60,000 nucleotides of DNA from the NCBI GenBank assembly GCA_030704615.1, contig CM060732.1, forward strand, positions 33,959,053 through 34,019,052. The letters are read 5' to 3'. The position numbers were made by a program, and so were the translations under genes. Below are positions 59,211-60,000 of the stretch, piece after piece (position 1 is the first letter of the stretch; each line of letters opens with the position of its first letter). The DNA is from Takakia lepidozioides (Eukaryota; Streptophyta; Takakiopsida; Takakiales; Takakiaceae). Below the pieces are notes generated by a model, which searched no databases, was not told the origin of the DNA, and worked only from the letters and a program-made list of their open reading frames with translations.

Positions 59211-59521
59211 TGTCGCGCACCTCACTTCGATAAGCTCCCTTTCAAGTCATAGTTACTCGCTTTGATGCGCGCGCCTAACTCCCAAACTAACCGCCGGGCC
59301 AACTCGGAGCTTCGGTTGCTCACCGGGACATAACGGTCCCCCTTTACTCCTCCACCAGACCCTCGCTCAATTTGGGCCTAGTGGAAATTCCCTTTGGTTG
59401 TTGGCAGTCCGGAACAGCTCCCTACACCTTGGTCGCTTTCCGGCTCGCACGCTTAATCATTAATTTTTGGTCACCAATAGGCTTGCACCGTTCTCGAGGT
59501 TACTACTCCTTATATATACTA
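59211..59521 (-). repeat. 5' LTR of the gypsy element, truncated
   Basis: Matches 55912-56217 from TGTCGCGCAC through the TATATATA motif, then similarity ends abruptly. In element orientation, everything upstream of the TATA box (most of U3) is missing. Confidence 0.8.
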
Positions 59522-60000
59522 TTTTTCTCGACATTGTATCATGACCCATGGAGGATTTGACCGACCATCAACCCAAAGAACCTCTTGTGTGTGCTGCTTG
59601 TGTCTGCCAAGAGCCCACATTTACAGGATGGACAAACTTCTTGACATCCTACATTAAGAAAAAGCCACATCTTGAGGGCTGAGTCTGATGAGAGCGAAGA
59701 AGAAGGTGCCCTCACCACATTGTCCTCGACCTTGTGTCTTGACCCATGGAGGATTCGACTGACCATGAACCCAAGATGACCTCTTGTGTGTGCTGCTTGT
59801 GTCCATAGTCAGGTAATGTCGGATTGGTCCGTGAGAACCACCACGGTGCAACTGAGCGGGCAAAGATTGAAACACGATCTGCTAAGACAAAGCTGACTCT
59901 CCCAAGAACCTTGTAACCATCAGGAAGAATACCAAATCATGGTACTAACAGGAGCCGAGAGCCCATATTTGTAGGATGGACCAACTTCTTCATATCGTAC
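59522..60000. repeat. Flanking tandem repeat, right side
   Basis: ACCCATGGAGGATT(T/C)GAC and CCTCTTGTGTGTGCTGCTTG recur at about 59548 and 59750. A GAGCCCA(C/T)ATTT(A/G) stretch plus GGATGGAC(A/C)AACTTCTT recurs at about 59611 and 59952. The repeat is shared with the left flank of the gypsy element. No gene is visible up to the window end. Confidence 0.6.

Larger units (their letters stand above)
55912..59521 (-). mobile_element. Non-autonomous Ty3/gypsy chromovirus (internal deletion derivative)
   Basis: Transcribed right to left. It has a long left (3') LTR, a partial right (5') LTR, an initiator-tRNA primer site, a polypurine tract, gag and protease remnants, and an integrase C-terminus with chromodomain. 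Reverse transcriptase, RNase H and the integrase core are missing, so it could move only with help from an intact relative. In-frame stops make its protein non-functional as it stands. Confidence 0.88.

Overview
This looks like nuclear DNA from a land plant with a large, repeat-rich genome, most likely a seed-free plant such as a fern. The evidence is spliced genes with short exons and GT-AG introns, a plant-only PP2C/cyclic-nucleotide-binding/kinase fusion gene, PPR gene debris of the expanded seed-free-plant type, and many plant-type transposons (CACTA, Ty1/copia, chromodomain Ty3/gypsy, LINE, tRNA-derived SINE). The species assignment is an inference.

The genic half is roughly 2.3-32.7 kb and holds four host genes. 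On the + strand are a plastid-type MATE transporter (2279-8151, 13 exons whose phases all join), a METTL13-like methyltransferase with two unusually large insertions (9016-12728), and tRNA guanosine-10 methyltransferase TRM11 (13457-16526). Convergent to these on the - strand is a 15-kb gene (32744 down to 17295) encoding an N-terminal PP2C phosphatase, two cyclic-nucleotide-binding domains and a kinase-like domain lacking key catalytic residues. One of its introns is about 7 kb and carries a nearly complete but dead antisense LINE. TRM11 and the PP2C gene each contain one single-base homopolymer frameshift, which may be a consensus error or early decay.

The repeat half is roughly 33-60 kb and has no intact host gene that I can support. 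It holds SINE and LINE fragments, a 645-bp terminal-inverted-repeat element, a copia 5' fragment with a half-tRNA-type primer site, a broken PPR gene, a CACTA element with a decayed tnp2 transposase, a five-unit tandem repeat containing strong hairpins, a 14-monomer higher-order satellite made from one slice of a PPR gene, and a deletion-derivative chromodomain gypsy element with long LTRs.

The most unusual structures are: (1) the PPR-derived satellite with four-monomer higher-order periodicity (about 53.95-55.5 kb); (2) an inverted duplication of the TRM11 intron 1/exon 2 junction placed just past its stop codon, which could fold the pre-mRNA; (3) the two long insertions in the METTL13-like protein; and (4) the compact gypsy derivative in which protease runs directly into the integrase C-terminus and chromodomain.
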